DNA from: Dendrosporobacter quercicolus
GTDB taxonomy: Bacteria; Bacillota; Negativicutes; DSM-1736; Dendrosporobacteraceae
Direction: 5' to 3'
Assembly (NCBI RefSeq): GCF_900104455.1
Contig: NZ_FNHB01000002.1
Location: 372,001-436,000, forward strand
Length of the DNA stretch: 64,000 nucleotides
In this document: piece after piece, positions 16,001 to 24,636 of the stretch
Layout: every line of letters starts with the position of its first letter
Numbering within the stretch: the first letter of the stretch is position 1
Program-made: the position numbers and the translations under genes
Notes under the pieces: model-generated
Databases searched by the model: none
What the model was told of the DNA's origin: nothing
Seen by the model: only the letters and a program-made list of their open reading frames with translations

Positions 16001-17260
16001 ATGCTTCAATACCTGATACCCATTCTGCAAAACCTGGCAGCAGTTTGTATTCCTCTGGGGTTGCTCCTGGCTCTGGCCGGCCAGCATCCGGGACCAAGGC
16101 CGAACTGGTGTTGGCGGGGCATTGCACTAGGCTGTCTGGGGGCCATTTTGGTAGCAGTTATCGAATGGCGTACAGTACTGATCAACAGGGAAATATATGA
16201 AACAGCAATCCAGAGTACGGCTCTGGTTGTGGAAACGCTATTGCTGTTATTTAGCTGGCTGGCTTACAGGCGGCAGGACCGGGGAAGTATGCCTGGAAAT
16301 CTGTTGGCCTTATTATTGTTTTTAGTGCCGGTGTTGTTGATCCTGCATCGGGGACCTGATGTGCTGCTGGTGCCGGCGGACGGGATCCGGCTGGCAACAA
16401 CCTCCTGGGCCAGCAGCGATTCATGGCTGCAGATCACCGGTTATCTGCTGGGAATCGGCCTGGCGGCGCTGGCGGCCGTGGCGGTGGTCAGAGTGGCGAG
16501 AGCATTGCCGGCGGGAAGTGTGCTGGTCATTACAACGGCCTGTCTGCTGACAGTGATGGCGCAGCAGGCGGTGAGCGTGGTACAGGTATTGCTGGTGCGG
16601 GGCGTACTGCCGATGAAAAAGTGGCTGATGGCGTTAATGATACCGCTCATCAATGGAGTGGACTGGTTTTTTTATGCACTTATAGTAAGCGTTTTATTAT
16701 TGCCGGTGTGGCTTGTTCTGTTACACCGGACAGCTGCTCAGCCCCCGGATCAGAATCTGAATCCGGCCCAGCGGCGAAAGCTGCAGGCGACCGGGCGGAA
16801 TAAATTGCGCTGGGGCGCTGTCGTGGGAGTAAATCTGGTGTGTATTCTGCTGTTAACCAGCGGCGGAAAAGCCTATATTAACAAACAGGTCGAGTTGTCG
16901 CCGGCGCTGCCGGTAACCGCGGTGCAAAATGAAATCAGGCTTCCTTTAGACCAGGTAGGAGATGACCATTTGCACCGGTTTGCTTATACGGCCTCCAATG
17001 GGACAATTGTACGGTTTATTGTAATCAAAAAAAGCGGTTCCGCTTACGGGGTTGGGTTGGATGCCTGTGACATTTGCGGACCGACCGGGTATTATGAACG
17101 GGATGGACAGGTGATTTGCAAGCTGTGCGATGTGGTAATGAATAAAGCCACCATTGGTTTTAGCGGTGGCTGTAATCCTGTGCCCTTGGCTTATCAGGTG
17201 ACTGGCGGCAATGTGGTTGTGGCGGTTGAAGCCCTGGAGAAAGAAAAAAATCGCTTCTAA
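16001..17260 (+). CDS. DUF2318-type Fe-S/redox membrane protein of the iron-uptake system
   Basis: A 419-residue inner-membrane protein with about eight hydrophobic helices in residues 1-285 and a C-terminal extracytoplasmic domain of about 110 residues. That domain carries Cys pairs CDICG and CKLCD and then GGCNP, the DUF2318 signature that suggests a metal or Fe-S centre. Members sit in P19/FTR1 loci (Cj1660 in Campylobacter) and are thought to move electrons for iron reduction; that role is inference. Start ATG has aaaaggaggc 8 nt upstream. The next permease begins 14 nt after its stop. Confidence 0.85.
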   Translation: MLQYLIPILQNLAAVCIPLGLLLALAGQHPGPRPNWCWRGIALGCLGAILVAVIEWRTVLINREIYETAIQSTALVVETLLLLFSWLAYRRQDRGSMPGNLLALLLFLVPVLLILHRGPDVLLVPADGIRLATTSWASSDSWLQITGYLLGIGLAALAAVAVVRVARALPAGSVLVITTACLLTVMAQQAVSVVQVLLVRGVLPMKKWLMALMIPLINGVDWFFYALIVSVLLLPVWLVLLHRTAAQPPDQNLNPAQRRKLQATGRNKLRWGAVVGVNLVCILLLTSGGKAYINKQVELSPALPVTAVQNEIRLPLDQVGDDHLHRFAYTASNGTIVRFIVIKKSGSAYGVGLDACDICGPTGYYERDGQVICKLCDVVMNKATIGFSGGCNPVPLAYQVTGGNVVVAVEALEKEKNRF

Positions 17261-17274
17261 CGGGGGTGGAGAAT

Positions 17275-18558
17275 ATGTTTTGGCAGATGCTGCGAGGCGC
17301 GGTTTTACGACAGCGGCGCCGTATGGCAATGGTGGCGTTGACCATTGCGCTGGGAGTTTCACTGACGACAGCCATGCTCAACGTGATGCTGGATGTTGGC
17401 GATAAGGTCAACCGGGAGCTTAAGGCGTATGGGGCCAATATTACGGTTACACCCCGTGCAGCCTCGGTGGTAAAAGATCTGTACGGAGTGGAGACAGCGC
17501 CGGGAACGGCAGGTCAGTACCTGCAGGAGGCTGATCTGGGCAAAATAAAAACGATCTTCTGGGCGCATAATATTGTGACTTTTGCCCCCAGCCTGGTTAC
17601 CGATGCCGCAGGGCCGGACGGGCAGCCTGTCACTGTTGTGGGTACCTGGTTTGACCGGCAGCTGCTTCTGCCGACCGGTGAAGTTGCAGATACCGGCATC
17701 AAGGCCTTAAAACCCTGGTGGGAGGTAGATGGCAGCTGGGTTGAGGATACCGATGAGCAGGGGGCAATGGTCGGCAGTCTGCTGGCGGGAAAACTCGGGC
17801 TGCGGCCGGGTGATTCGCTGAACGTCCGCCTGCCGGGCGGACAGCGGGAACGACTGACCGTAACCGGTGTGTTTAGCAGCGGCGGGGCCGAGGATGAGCA
17901 GATTTTTATGCCGCTGCAAAAGGTCCAGCAGGCGCTGAACCTGGAGGGGAAAGTCGGTAAAGTGGAAGTAAGCGCCATTACCACGCCGGAAAATGAACTG
18001 GCCCGCCGGGCGGCGCAAAACCCGGGAAACCTCTCGCTTCAGGATTGGGAAACCTGGTATTGTACCGCCTATGTCAGTTCGATTGCGTATCAGATTGAAG
18101 AAGTGGTGAACGGAGCCCGGGCCAAACCAGTGCGGCAGGTAGCGGAATCCGAAGGAGCTATTTTGCAAAAGACCCAGTTGCTGATGGTGCTGATTACCGT
18201 CCTCAGTTTGGCCGGATCGGCGCTGGGGATTTCCAATCTGCTGACTGCCAGTATTATGGAACGCAGCAAGGAAATCGGGCTTCTCAAAGCACTGGGCGCG
18301 ACTGACGGGGCGGTGGCTCTGCTGGTATTGGTGGAAACATTGCTGACAGGGGCCGCCGGCGGAATTGCCGGTTATTTTGCCGGTCTGGGCTTTGCCCAGG
18401 TTATCGGCTGGAGCGTGTTTGGCTCCGCTGTGGCAGCTAAGGCCATGGTCATTCCGCTGGTTATGGTGCTGGTCGTCCTGGTAACGCTGGCGGGCAGCCT
18501 GCCGGCCATGCGAATGCTGTTTATGCTGCGGCCAACCGAAGTACTTCATGGCAGGTGA
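17275..18558 (+). CDS. FtsX/MacB-type ABC permease, iron-system permease 1
   Basis: A 427-residue permease with the MacB layout: one helix near residues 19-41, a large extracytoplasmic domain (about 45-300) and three C-terminal helices. The FtsX motif RSKEIGLLKALGAT is present. The ATG at 17275 follows cgggggtgg; a GTG at 17266 overlaps that site. The counterpart in Campylobacter is Cj1661. The gene pair and ATPase probably move a substrate or do mechanical work linked to P19 and DUF2318; what they transport is not known. Confidence 0.87.
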   Translation: MFWQMLRGAVLRQRRRMAMVALTIALGVSLTTAMLNVMLDVGDKVNRELKAYGANITVTPRAASVVKDLYGVETAPGTAGQYLQEADLGKIKTIFWAHNIVTFAPSLVTDAAGPDGQPVTVVGTWFDRQLLLPTGEVADTGIKALKPWWEVDGSWVEDTDEQGAMVGSLLAGKLGLRPGDSLNVRLPGGQRERLTVTGVFSSGGAEDEQIFMPLQKVQQALNLEGKVGKVEVSAITTPENELARRAAQNPGNLSLQDWETWYCTAYVSSIAYQIEEVVNGARAKPVRQVAESEGAILQKTQLLMVLITVLSLAGSALGISNLLTASIMERSKEIGLLKALGATDGAVALLVLVETLLTGAAGGIAGYFAGLGFAQVIGWSVFGSAVAAKAMVIPLVMVLVVLVTLAGSLPAMRMLFMLRPTEVLHGR

Positions 18559-18565
18559 TGTAAAT

Positions 18566-19696
18566 ATGATGAAATATTCTTTGTATGCGAAAATGATATT
18601 ATACGCATTACTGCGACGCCGGTCCAGAATGATTGTCGCTTTATTGGCGGTAGCCATTGGCGCAACGGTATTGTCCGGACTGGTAACGCTGTATTATGAC
18701 GTACCCCGGCAAATGGGCCGTGAATTTCGTTCGTACGGGGCCAATCTCTTATTGCTGCCGGACGGCGACAGCCAGGTGCTGCAGCAGCAGACTGCCCAGG
18801 CTGCTGCTGCCTTGCTGCCGCAGGATAAGATCGTCGGTCTCGCTCCGTATTTGTATGAGCGGGTGAAGGTCAATGCCCAGCCGGTAATGGCAGCCGGGAC
18901 AGATTTCGCCGCAGTGCAAAAGGTCAGTCCCTACTGGCAGATTACGGGCCAGTGGCCGGCGCCCGGTTCCGGCGGGGCGGTTATCGGCGCGGAAGTGGCG
19001 GAACAGCTGGGCCTGGAGCCGGGTCAGACGGTGACGGTGTCCGTAGCGGGTATTGACGAAGCAAAGAGCCTGCCGGTGGCGGGTATTGTGCATACCGGCG
19101 GCAGTGAAGAGGAATTTATTTTTATGGAACTGCCGTTACTGCAAACGTGGCTGGACAAACCCGGTCAGGTTAGCGTGGCTCAGGTTAGCGTACAGGCCGG
19201 CGAAGCCGAATTGACGGCCTGGCTGCAGCAAGTAGCCGGTACCGTGCCGGGAATTGCGCCGCGCCTGGTCAAGCAGCTCATTCAGTCGGAAGGACTGGTG
19301 CTGGGCAAGCTGCAGGCGCTGGTGTATCTGGTTACCCTGATTGTACTGCTGTTAACGCTGATTTGCGTGGCTACCACTATGATGGCGGTCGTAACCGAAC
19401 GCCGTAAGGAAATCGGGTTAAAAAAAGCGCTGGGAGCGGAAAACCGGAGTATTGTTATGGAATTTATGGGCGAAGGCATGGCGCTTGGCGGTCTGGGCGG
19501 CCTGCTGGGTATCGGCTGCGGGTTCTTTTTCGCTCATACCGTAAGTCTTCAGGTGTTTGCCCGGCCCATTGCGTTTCATCCGCTGATCGCCCTGGCCACA
19601 TTCGTAGTGGCGGTGGTGGTGGCCGGGGTGGCTTGTCTTATTCCGGTCAGGATGGCGACCAATGTGGAACCGGCGATTGTGCTGCGGGGCGAGTAA
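18566..19696 (+). CDS. FtsX/MacB-type ABC permease, iron-system permease 2
   Basis: A 376-residue permease with the same layout as the gene before it, including ERRKEIGLKKALGAE in the FtsX loop and three C-terminal helices. Start at ATG 18566 is preferred because caggtgatg lies 5-9 nt upstream; an ATG at 18548 would overlap the previous gene by 11 nt. The two permeases share SYGANLLLLP/AYGANITVTP after the first helix and are probably an ancient duplication forming a heterodimer. The cognate ATPase follows 15 nt later. Confidence 0.87.
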   Translation: MMKYSLYAKMILYALLRRRSRMIVALLAVAIGATVLSGLVTLYYDVPRQMGREFRSYGANLLLLPDGDSQVLQQQTAQAAAALLPQDKIVGLAPYLYERVKVNAQPVMAAGTDFAAVQKVSPYWQITGQWPAPGSGGAVIGAEVAEQLGLEPGQTVTVSVAGIDEAKSLPVAGIVHTGGSEEEFIFMELPLLQTWLDKPGQVSVAQVSVQAGEAELTAWLQQVAGTVPGIAPRLVKQLIQSEGLVLGKLQALVYLVTLIVLLLTLICVATTMMAVVTERRKEIGLKKALGAENRSIVMEFMGEGMALGGLGGLLGIGCGFFFAHTVSLQVFARPIAFHPLIALATFVVAVVVAGVACLIPVRMATNVEPAIVLRGE

Positions 19697-19711
19697 GAGG
19701 AGGACTATCTC

Positions 19712-20365
19712 ATGAATATATTGGAATTGCGCGGTATTACGATGGATTACGGAACAGTAAAAGCTTTGGACAACATTGAGTTAACGGTTAAACAAGGTGA
19801 ATGGCTGGCAATTATGGGGCCGTCCGGCTCGGGGAAGAGCACGCTGATGAATATTATCGGTTGCATGGACAAGCCCTCCGGCGGGACCGTCGTTCTGGAC
19901 GGGATGGACCTGTCCACCCTGGCAGGCAAAGACCTGACCGCGATACGCCGGGACAAAATCGGGCTGGTATTCCAGCAATTTCATTTGATTCCGTATTTGA
20001 CGGCGCTGGAAAATGTAATGGTGGCTCAATACTACCACAGTATGCCTGATGAAGCCGAGGCGCTGGCGGCGCTGGCCCGGGTCGGACTCCAGGAACGGGC
20101 CCGGCATTTACCCAGCCAGCTTTCCGGGGGGGAACAGCAGCGGGTATGCATTGCCCGGGCCTTAATCAATTATCCGGCGCTTATTCTGGCTGACGAACCG
20201 ACCGGCAACCTGGATGAAGCCAATCAGAACCTGGTATTGGAAATTTTTCAGGCGCTGCACCGGGAGGGACATACGATTATTACCGTGACTCACGACCCGG
20301 AAGTGGCAGCCCAGGCCGAGCGCTGTATCGTGCTGGGGCATGGCCGGATTACCGGTGAGCGTTAA
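19712..20365 (+). CDS. LolD/MacB-type ABC ATPase of the iron system
   Basis: A 217-residue cytosolic ATPase with Walker [10 protein letters not shown] (36-44), Q loop LVFQQFH, signature LSGGE (about 138), Walker B LILADEPTGNLD and switch VTHDPEV. The DEPTGNLD form places it with the LolD/MacB/FtsE group that partners FtsX-type permeases. RBS agaggagga is good. It completes an FTR1-P19-DUF2318-permease-permease-ATPase set equal in order to Cj1658-Cj1663. Confidence 0.92.
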   Translation: MNILELRGITMDYGTVKALDNIELTVKQGEWLAIMGPSGSGKSTLMNIIGCMDKPSGGTVVLDGMDLSTLAGKDLTAIRRDKIGLVFQQFHLIPYLTALENVMVAQYYHSMPDEAEALAALARVGLQERARHLPSQLSGGEQQRVCIARALINYPALILADEPTGNLDEANQNLVLEIFQALHREGHTIITVTHDPEVAAQAERCIVLGHGRITGER

Positions 20366-20403
20366 ACAGGCCGGGTATTGACAAAAAGGGAGGAAGATGT
20401 CGG

Positions 20404-20625
20404 ATGCGGTTGGAAAGATACATGCTTATTGCAATCGTTTTTTTTCTGATAGGATTAGTGGCGGTTTTTGCGGGAATAAACCGGGCTCCTTTCCGGCAAA
20501 TGCCGGGAATGGACCACCACCTGCACGGGCAACGGCTGTCGCCGGTCGTTGCGGCGGCTGCCTGCCCTGCGGACGATGGCAAAGAATGCTGCGCCGGAAG
20601 GGAGAAAACAGATGAAATATCATAA
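20404..20625 (+). CDS. Small membrane protein with His/Cys-rich tail, unknown function
   Basis: A 73-residue protein I do not recognise. The ATG at 20404 lies 8 nt after gggagga. One membrane helix (about residues 6-25) is followed by a tail with MDHHLHG, an Ala/Cys stretch and DDGKECCAG, possible metal ligands. It overlaps the next small membrane gene by 14 nt, so the two are probably translated together. Its place at the junction of two ABC modules in an iron locus suggests a role as accessory or metal sensor; that is only inference. Confidence 0.65.
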   Translation: MRLERYMLIAIVFFLIGLVAVFAGINRAPFRQMPGMDHHLHGQRLSPVVAAAACPADDGKECCAGREKTDEIS

Positions 20626-21016
20626 AATAATAAGCTGGGTTGCTGTAATTACCGGATTTTTTCTGCTCATACTGCCCCGGTTTATTCCTATTTGCACCGG
20701 CCTTACCGCCAGCGGCGCCCCGATGCGTTGTCATTATACCTATCAGGCTGAGTTTCTGCTGACTTTAATTGCTATTATCCTAGCCGGGGCTTTGCTGGTG
20801 TTGAAAACGGCGGAGGCCCGGATGATGACCGGATTCACGCTGGCCTTGACAGCCGTTGTGCTTGCTCTGTTGCCGGAACCTTGGGTCAGTGGAATTTGCG
20901 CCAACGGCGGCTGCGGGAAAACCGCCTTTTTTACCTTGGCGGGAACGGTTTTTCTGGCGGTCAGCGGCGCGGTGATTGTCTGGCTGAATTACCGGCGATA
21001 CCGTGAGGAAGACTAA
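20612..21016 (+). CDS. DUF4418-like four-helix membrane protein
   Basis: A 134-residue protein with four hydrophobic helices. The ATG at 20612 follows aagggag; the frame is open further upstream but there it overlaps the preceding gene more deeply. Two Cys sites sit at helix ends: ICTGL with MRCHY near residues 28-43, and GICANGGCG near 94-102. This spacing fits my memory of DUF4418 proteins, which occur beside FtsX-type ABC genes. The permease start follows its stop directly (TAAATG). Function unknown; a redox or metal role is possible. Confidence 0.7.
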   Translation: MKYHKIISWVAVITGFFLLILPRFIPICTGLTASGAPMRCHYTYQAEFLLTLIAIILAGALLVLKTAEARMMTGFTLALTAVVLALLPEPWVSGICANGGCGKTAFFTLAGTVFLAVSGAVIVWLNYRRYREED

Positions 21017-22219
21017 ATGACTGCCCTTATCTGGAAGAGCCTTTGTCATCGGAAACTACAGAATGCGGCGCTGATTTTTTCCATTGCCGCCGGAGTTGCC
21101 ATTCTTTTTTGCATGTCCGCCATTTATTATGGCGTGGATAAGGGCATGGAGCTTTCCCGGCAGCGGATGGGCGCTGACCTTGTCGTCATTTACGGGGGCG
21201 CCAGGCTGGATCCCAGTTTTTATTTGTTTGGCGGGGTGGCGGATAATTCCTACATACCGGCCGATACACTGGATGCTGTTCGCGCTGTTCCGGGTATTGT
21301 CCGGGCCACACCGCAATTTTTTACCCAGAAACTGTCCGCCGACTGTCATGATATCGGTACCCGAAACCGGATGATCGGCTATGCGCCGGACAGTGACTGG
21401 ATTGTCGGACCCTGGCTGAACAAAGCAACTAAGCGGGAAATGATGAACGATCATGAAGTCATACTCGGTGCGAAGATCCCGACTTGGACCCAAAACAAGA
21501 TTTCCATTCTCGGCAAATGGTATGACATTATCGCCATTGCCGAGGAAACAGGAACCACGCTGGATTATTCCCTGTTTGTCAGTATGGGCGAAGCGCGGCG
21601 GGTGGCTGCAGCCAATCCGCGCCTGCAATCATCCTGGCAGAAACATGGCGCGCCGGATCAGTGGATATCGGCCGTGCTGGCTCAGGTTGAGCCGGGCGCC
21701 GATATCGACCGGATTGTCGATCGCATTCAGCAGCTTGGCTATGTAAAGACCATTGTGGCGGCGGAAGTTAAATCACGTATTCAGGATCAGTTTGCCGTGC
21801 TGGGGGTATTACTGGGAGGCGCGGGGGTTCTGGCCGGACTGGTATCGCTATTTCAACTTTTTGCCCGGTTTTACACGCTGACCTGGGAACGGCAGGCTGA
21901 GTGGGGCCTGTATTTGGCGCTTGGCGCGTCAGGACGCAGTATTGCGCTGCTGATTACCGGCGAAGCGGTAATGGTTGCCTTGGCCGGTTCGGCGGCGGGA
22001 TTAACGCTTGGCGGGATTCTATATCATATTGGCTTGACGGTGCTAGACGCTTATCAGGCGTTTCCTTTTGTTCCGGCTTCCTGGGCGGGACTGGGGTTAT
22101 TAGGTTTAACGCTAACCGCAGTTTTTACCGGGTTAAGCGCGTTGGCCGCGTGGCTGCCGGCGTATGAAGGCAGCCGGATGGATCCGAGTACGATTATGAC
22201 CCGCGGCGAATGTGATTAA
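21017..22219 (+). CDS. FtsX-type ABC permease of the second module
   Basis: A 400-residue MacB-like permease: one N-terminal helix (about 17-40), an extracytoplasmic domain (41-255) and three C-terminal helices with ERQAEWGLYLALGAS in the FtsX loop. The extracytoplasmic part (GGARLDPSFYLFGG, CHDIGTRNRMIGYAPDSDW) differs clearly from the two upstream permeases, so it is not a recent copy. It follows the DUF4418-like gene without a gap and precedes an ATPase. Transport substrate unknown. Confidence 0.85.
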   Translation: MTALIWKSLCHRKLQNAALIFSIAAGVAILFCMSAIYYGVDKGMELSRQRMGADLVVIYGGARLDPSFYLFGGVADNSYIPADTLDAVRAVPGIVRATPQFFTQKLSADCHDIGTRNRMIGYAPDSDWIVGPWLNKATKREMMNDHEVILGAKIPTWTQNKISILGKWYDIIAIAEETGTTLDYSLFVSMGEARRVAAANPRLQSSWQKHGAPDQWISAVLAQVEPGADIDRIVDRIQQLGYVKTIVAAEVKSRIQDQFAVLGVLLGGAGVLAGLVSLFQLFARFYTLTWERQAEWGLYLALGASGRSIALLITGEAVMVALAGSAAGLTLGGILYHIGLTVLDAYQAFPFVPASWAGLGLLGLTLTAVFTGLSALAAWLPAYEGSRMDPSTIMTRGECD

Positions 22220-22251
22220 GAATAGGGAGCTGCGCTAGGGGGGGAGCTGCT

Positions 22252-22929
22252 GTGAAATATTTGCTGGAAGTGCGGGAGGTCAGTAAAAGCTATGGTGAGG
22301 AGCGGATTTTAGATGCTGTTTCGCTGGTGCTGGAGCCGGGTAAGTCTCTGGCGATTACCGGGCAGTCAGGCGGCGGTAAAACCACACTATTATCGATTAT
22401 CGGCCTGCTGCAACAGGCCACTTCGGGCGCAGTGATCGTTGACGGATGTGATGCCGGCGGGTTGGAACCCAGCCGTCAGGCAGCGTTGCGGTCCGCCTGT
22501 TTTGGTTTTGTTTTTCAACGGGCACGATTGATTCATTCCCTTACCGCCCTGGAAAATGTTCTGGTTCCGGCCTGGCTGACCCGGGCCGGGAAGGCGGCCG
22601 AAGTGCGGGCGCGGGAACTACTGGGCCGTTTTGGCCTGGAAGAGCGTCTTCATTACCGGCCGCAGGAACTAAGCATCGGACAGCTGCGGCGGGTAGCGCT
22701 GGCCAGAGCCCTGCTGCTCAAGCCGAAAGTGATTCTGGCGGATGAACCAACCAATGATCTGGACCCGGCTATCGCGGCCGAAGTAGCGGACTGTTTGCTG
22801 GAAACCTGCGGGAGTGGCGCGGGGCTTATTTTGGTGACCCATGATCCCGGTCTGGCAGCCAGAGCGGATATAAACCTGCATTTGCAGCAGGGATGCCTGT
22901 TTGAACAAAGGAGGACTGTGCATGCGTAA
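22252..22929 (+). CDS. ABC ATPase of the second module with unusual signature motif
   Basis: A 225-residue ATPase from a GTG start (gggggag upstream). Walker A GQSGGGKTT (37-45), Q loop FVFQRARL, Walker B VILADEPTNDLD and switch VTHDPGL are intact. The signature reads LSIGQ (140-144) instead of LSGGQ. The change keeps the Ser and the second Gly, so ATP hydrolysis is probably still possible. It overlaps the FMN-binding lipoprotein gene by 8 nt. It most likely drives the preceding permease, as a homodimer. Confidence 0.87.
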   Translation: MKYLLEVREVSKSYGEERILDAVSLVLEPGKSLAITGQSGGGKTTLLSIIGLLQQATSGAVIVDGCDAGGLEPSRQAALRSACFGFVFQRARLIHSLTALENVLVPAWLTRAGKAAEVRARELLGRFGLEERLHYRPQELSIGQLRRVALARALLLKPKVILADEPTNDLDPAIAAEVADCLLETCGSGAGLILVTHDPGLAARADINLHLQQGCLFEQRRTVHA

Positions 22930-23434
22930 CTGGATAACCGGCCTGATTTCTGTTCTGCTGGTTGCCGGCCTGCTGGCCGGTTGCGGCGGAAGCAAAAAGC
23001 AGGCGGGGGAAATAAGCTATAAGGACGGAACCTATACGGCCAGGAGCGGTCCCGATGAGCGGGGCTCAGTGGGAGAAGTCACACTGGTTGTTGAAAACGG
23101 ACGGATCGTCAAGGCTGATTACCGGAGCCTGAAAAAGGATGGTACGCCGAAAGATGAAGATTATGGCAAAACCAACGGAAAAATTGAAAACCAGGAATTT
23201 TATAAAAAAGCCCAGCAGGCAGTGAAAGCTTCGGGGAGTTATCCCGTCAAACTGCTGGAAACACAGGACGTGGACGCCATTGATGCAATCGCGGGAGCCA
23301 CCGTTTCCTACCAGCAGTTCCGCGAAGCTGTAAATAAAGCGCTCGGTCAGGCTTCGCCGGTGGACGCCAAATCCGGCGCCAGCATATCGCTGAAGCAACT
23401 CGCGCTGGACCGGATACAAAAAGTATTTAAGTAA
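22922..23434 (+). CDS. FMN-binding-domain lipoprotein
   Basis: A 170-residue extracytoplasmic redox protein. The ATG at 22922 has aggagg 7 nt upstream and overlaps the ATPase gene. The signal ends in a lipobox (LLAGC, about residues 17-21). The body is one FMN-bind domain: YKDGTYTARS, a middle VVENGRIVKADY strand pair and the flavinylation segment AGATVSYQQF, in which ApbE-type enzymes attach FMN to the Thr. The apbE gene lies 1.2 kb downstream, fitting covalent flavinylation. It could pass electrons to extracellular or periplasmic acceptors, including ferric iron; that is inference. Confidence 0.88.
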   Translation: MRNWITGLISVLLVAGLLAGCGGSKKQAGEISYKDGTYTARSGPDERGSVGEVTLVVENGRIVKADYRSLKKDGTPKDEDYGKTNGKIENQEFYKKAQQAVKASGSYPVKLLETQDVDAIDAIAGATVSYQQFREAVNKALGQASPVDAKSGASISLKQLALDRIQKVFK

Positions 23435-23523
23435 AACCACCGCGTGGGTATCTTGCACCAGCGGTAAGTTTAATGGCTGGTACTAGACTGTCCGGTGCGG
23501 CCGGCGGCAAGGGAAGTGATGGT

Positions 23524-24051
23524 ATGACCACTAATGTCCATCAGCTAATGCGGCTGGGGCTGTTTACCACTGTGGCTTTGATTCTGGGGCTGATCGAATT
23601 GCGATTGCCGTTTTGGCCGGTATTGCCCGGCTTGAAGCTGGGCCTGGCGAATCTGGCGACCTTGCTGGCCCTGGACGTATTTAATGCCCGCGGCGTGCTG
23701 GCGATAGTGATCGCCCGCACCTGTCTGGCAGGGTTGTTGGGGGGCGGATTTGGTCCCGCTTTTGCCATGAGCCTCAGCGCCGGGCTAACGAGCGCTGTGG
23801 TTATGCTCTACGCGTACCGTCACTGGCAGCCGGTACTGTCGATTGTCGGCGTCAGCGTGGCTGGCGCGCTCATGCATAACTTTACGCAAATTACAGTCGC
23901 CGCCCTGCTGGTGGGCAGCACAGGGGTGTACGGATACCTGCCGTATCTGGTGCTGGCCGGGACGCTGGCCGGGACTGGGCTGGGATATGCTGCGGCACTG
24001 GTTATCAGCCGCCTGCCATCGTGCGGTTCAGCGTTCAGGCTGACGGACTGA
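23524..24051 (+). CDS. Gx-transporter-family membrane protein (HepT component I-like)
   Basis: A 175-residue membrane protein with five or six helices. Start at ATG 23524 after gggaagtgatgg; the upstream in-frame ATG at 23473 gives a Gly/Ser-rich non-hydrophobic extension. Features: LGLIELRLPFWPVLPGLKLGLANL, then GLLGGGFGPAFAMSLSAGL, matching the family once named heptaprenyl diphosphate synthase component I and now thought to be transporter-like. Members occur with NusG-II, FMN-bind and ApbE genes in flavin-based electron-transfer loci, as here. Substrate unknown. Confidence 0.8.
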   Translation: MTTNVHQLMRLGLFTTVALILGLIELRLPFWPVLPGLKLGLANLATLLALDVFNARGVLAIVIARTCLAGLLGGGFGPAFAMSLSAGLTSAVVMLYAYRHWQPVLSIVGVSVAGALMHNFTQITVAALLVGSTGVYGYLPYLVLAGTLAGTGLGYAAALVISRLPSCGSAFRLTD

Positions 24052-24121
24052 GCTCCGGCGGTCAAAGGGGCGGTGGAAGAACGGTAGCAGGAGTTACAGG
24101 CGGAACTGCGCGAAAAAGGTA

Positions 24122-24511
24122 CTAGCGGGCAATGCCGTCTACTTCCGGTGGTTCTGTCGACACCACAGTGACGATAATACGGTAGGGCAGATTAACAATT
24201 TGTTGCGGCGGCCGGCTGATCCAGCCGGTTTTGACGCCAATCTGCCGGAGTGAATCATCCTGACGGATGCGCACCCTGCCATCCCGGGCTTCGATGATCG
24301 CATATTCTGTTTGACCACCGATGCGTAATTCACGGGTATAACCGGCGCGCAGCGGCAGCGTCTGAACAAGCTGGCCGTTGATGCGCACCTCAGCCAGCCT
24401 GGCCGGCGGCTGGGGCCGGAAGATCCACTGATAGACAATAAAACTGAGTGAAGCCAGCAGCAGAAACGCAATCAGTCCTTTGTCACCGCGGGTAAGACCT
24501 GAGTTTACCAT
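24122..24511 (-). CDS. NusG domain II-like membrane-anchored protein
   Basis: A 129-residue protein on the minus strand. The ATG at 24511 has aaggag about 8 nt upstream; an in-frame upstream ATG at 24595 adds an unlikely tail. One helix (about residues 12-29) precedes an extracytoplasmic domain of NusG-II type: VRINGQLVQTLPL, then IIEARDGRVRIRQDDSL and GWISRPPQQIVNLPYRIIV. The Cys usually found before the GWI motif is replaced here (RQIGVKTGWI). Such proteins are regular neighbours of Gx-transporter and ApbE genes. It converges on the Gx gene and diverges from apbE. Confidence 0.8.
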   Translation of the reverse strand: MVNSGLTRGDKGLIAFLLLASLSFIVYQWIFRPQPPARLAEVRINGQLVQTLPLRAGYTRELRIGGQTEYAIIEARDGRVRIRQDDSLRQIGVKTGWISRPPQQIVNLPYRIIVTVVSTEPPEVDGIAR

Positions 24512-24543
24512 GATCGACTCCTTGGGAATATATTTGTCATAAT

Positions 24544-24572
24544 CATTGTATAAGAACTTGTCTGGCCTGTAA
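24544..24572 (-). promoter_or_regulatory. Possible promoter for the NusG-II gene
   Basis: On the minus strand TTTACA (24572-24567), 17 nt, TACAAT (24549-24544). It lies about 35 nt upstream of the ATG at 24511. Confidence 0.5.
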
Positions 24573-24636
24573 ACCGCCCTGGACGCGCTGTCCATTCCGC
24601 GGCCCGGCAGGCGGAGGAATGAGAGGCGGCGTACCT

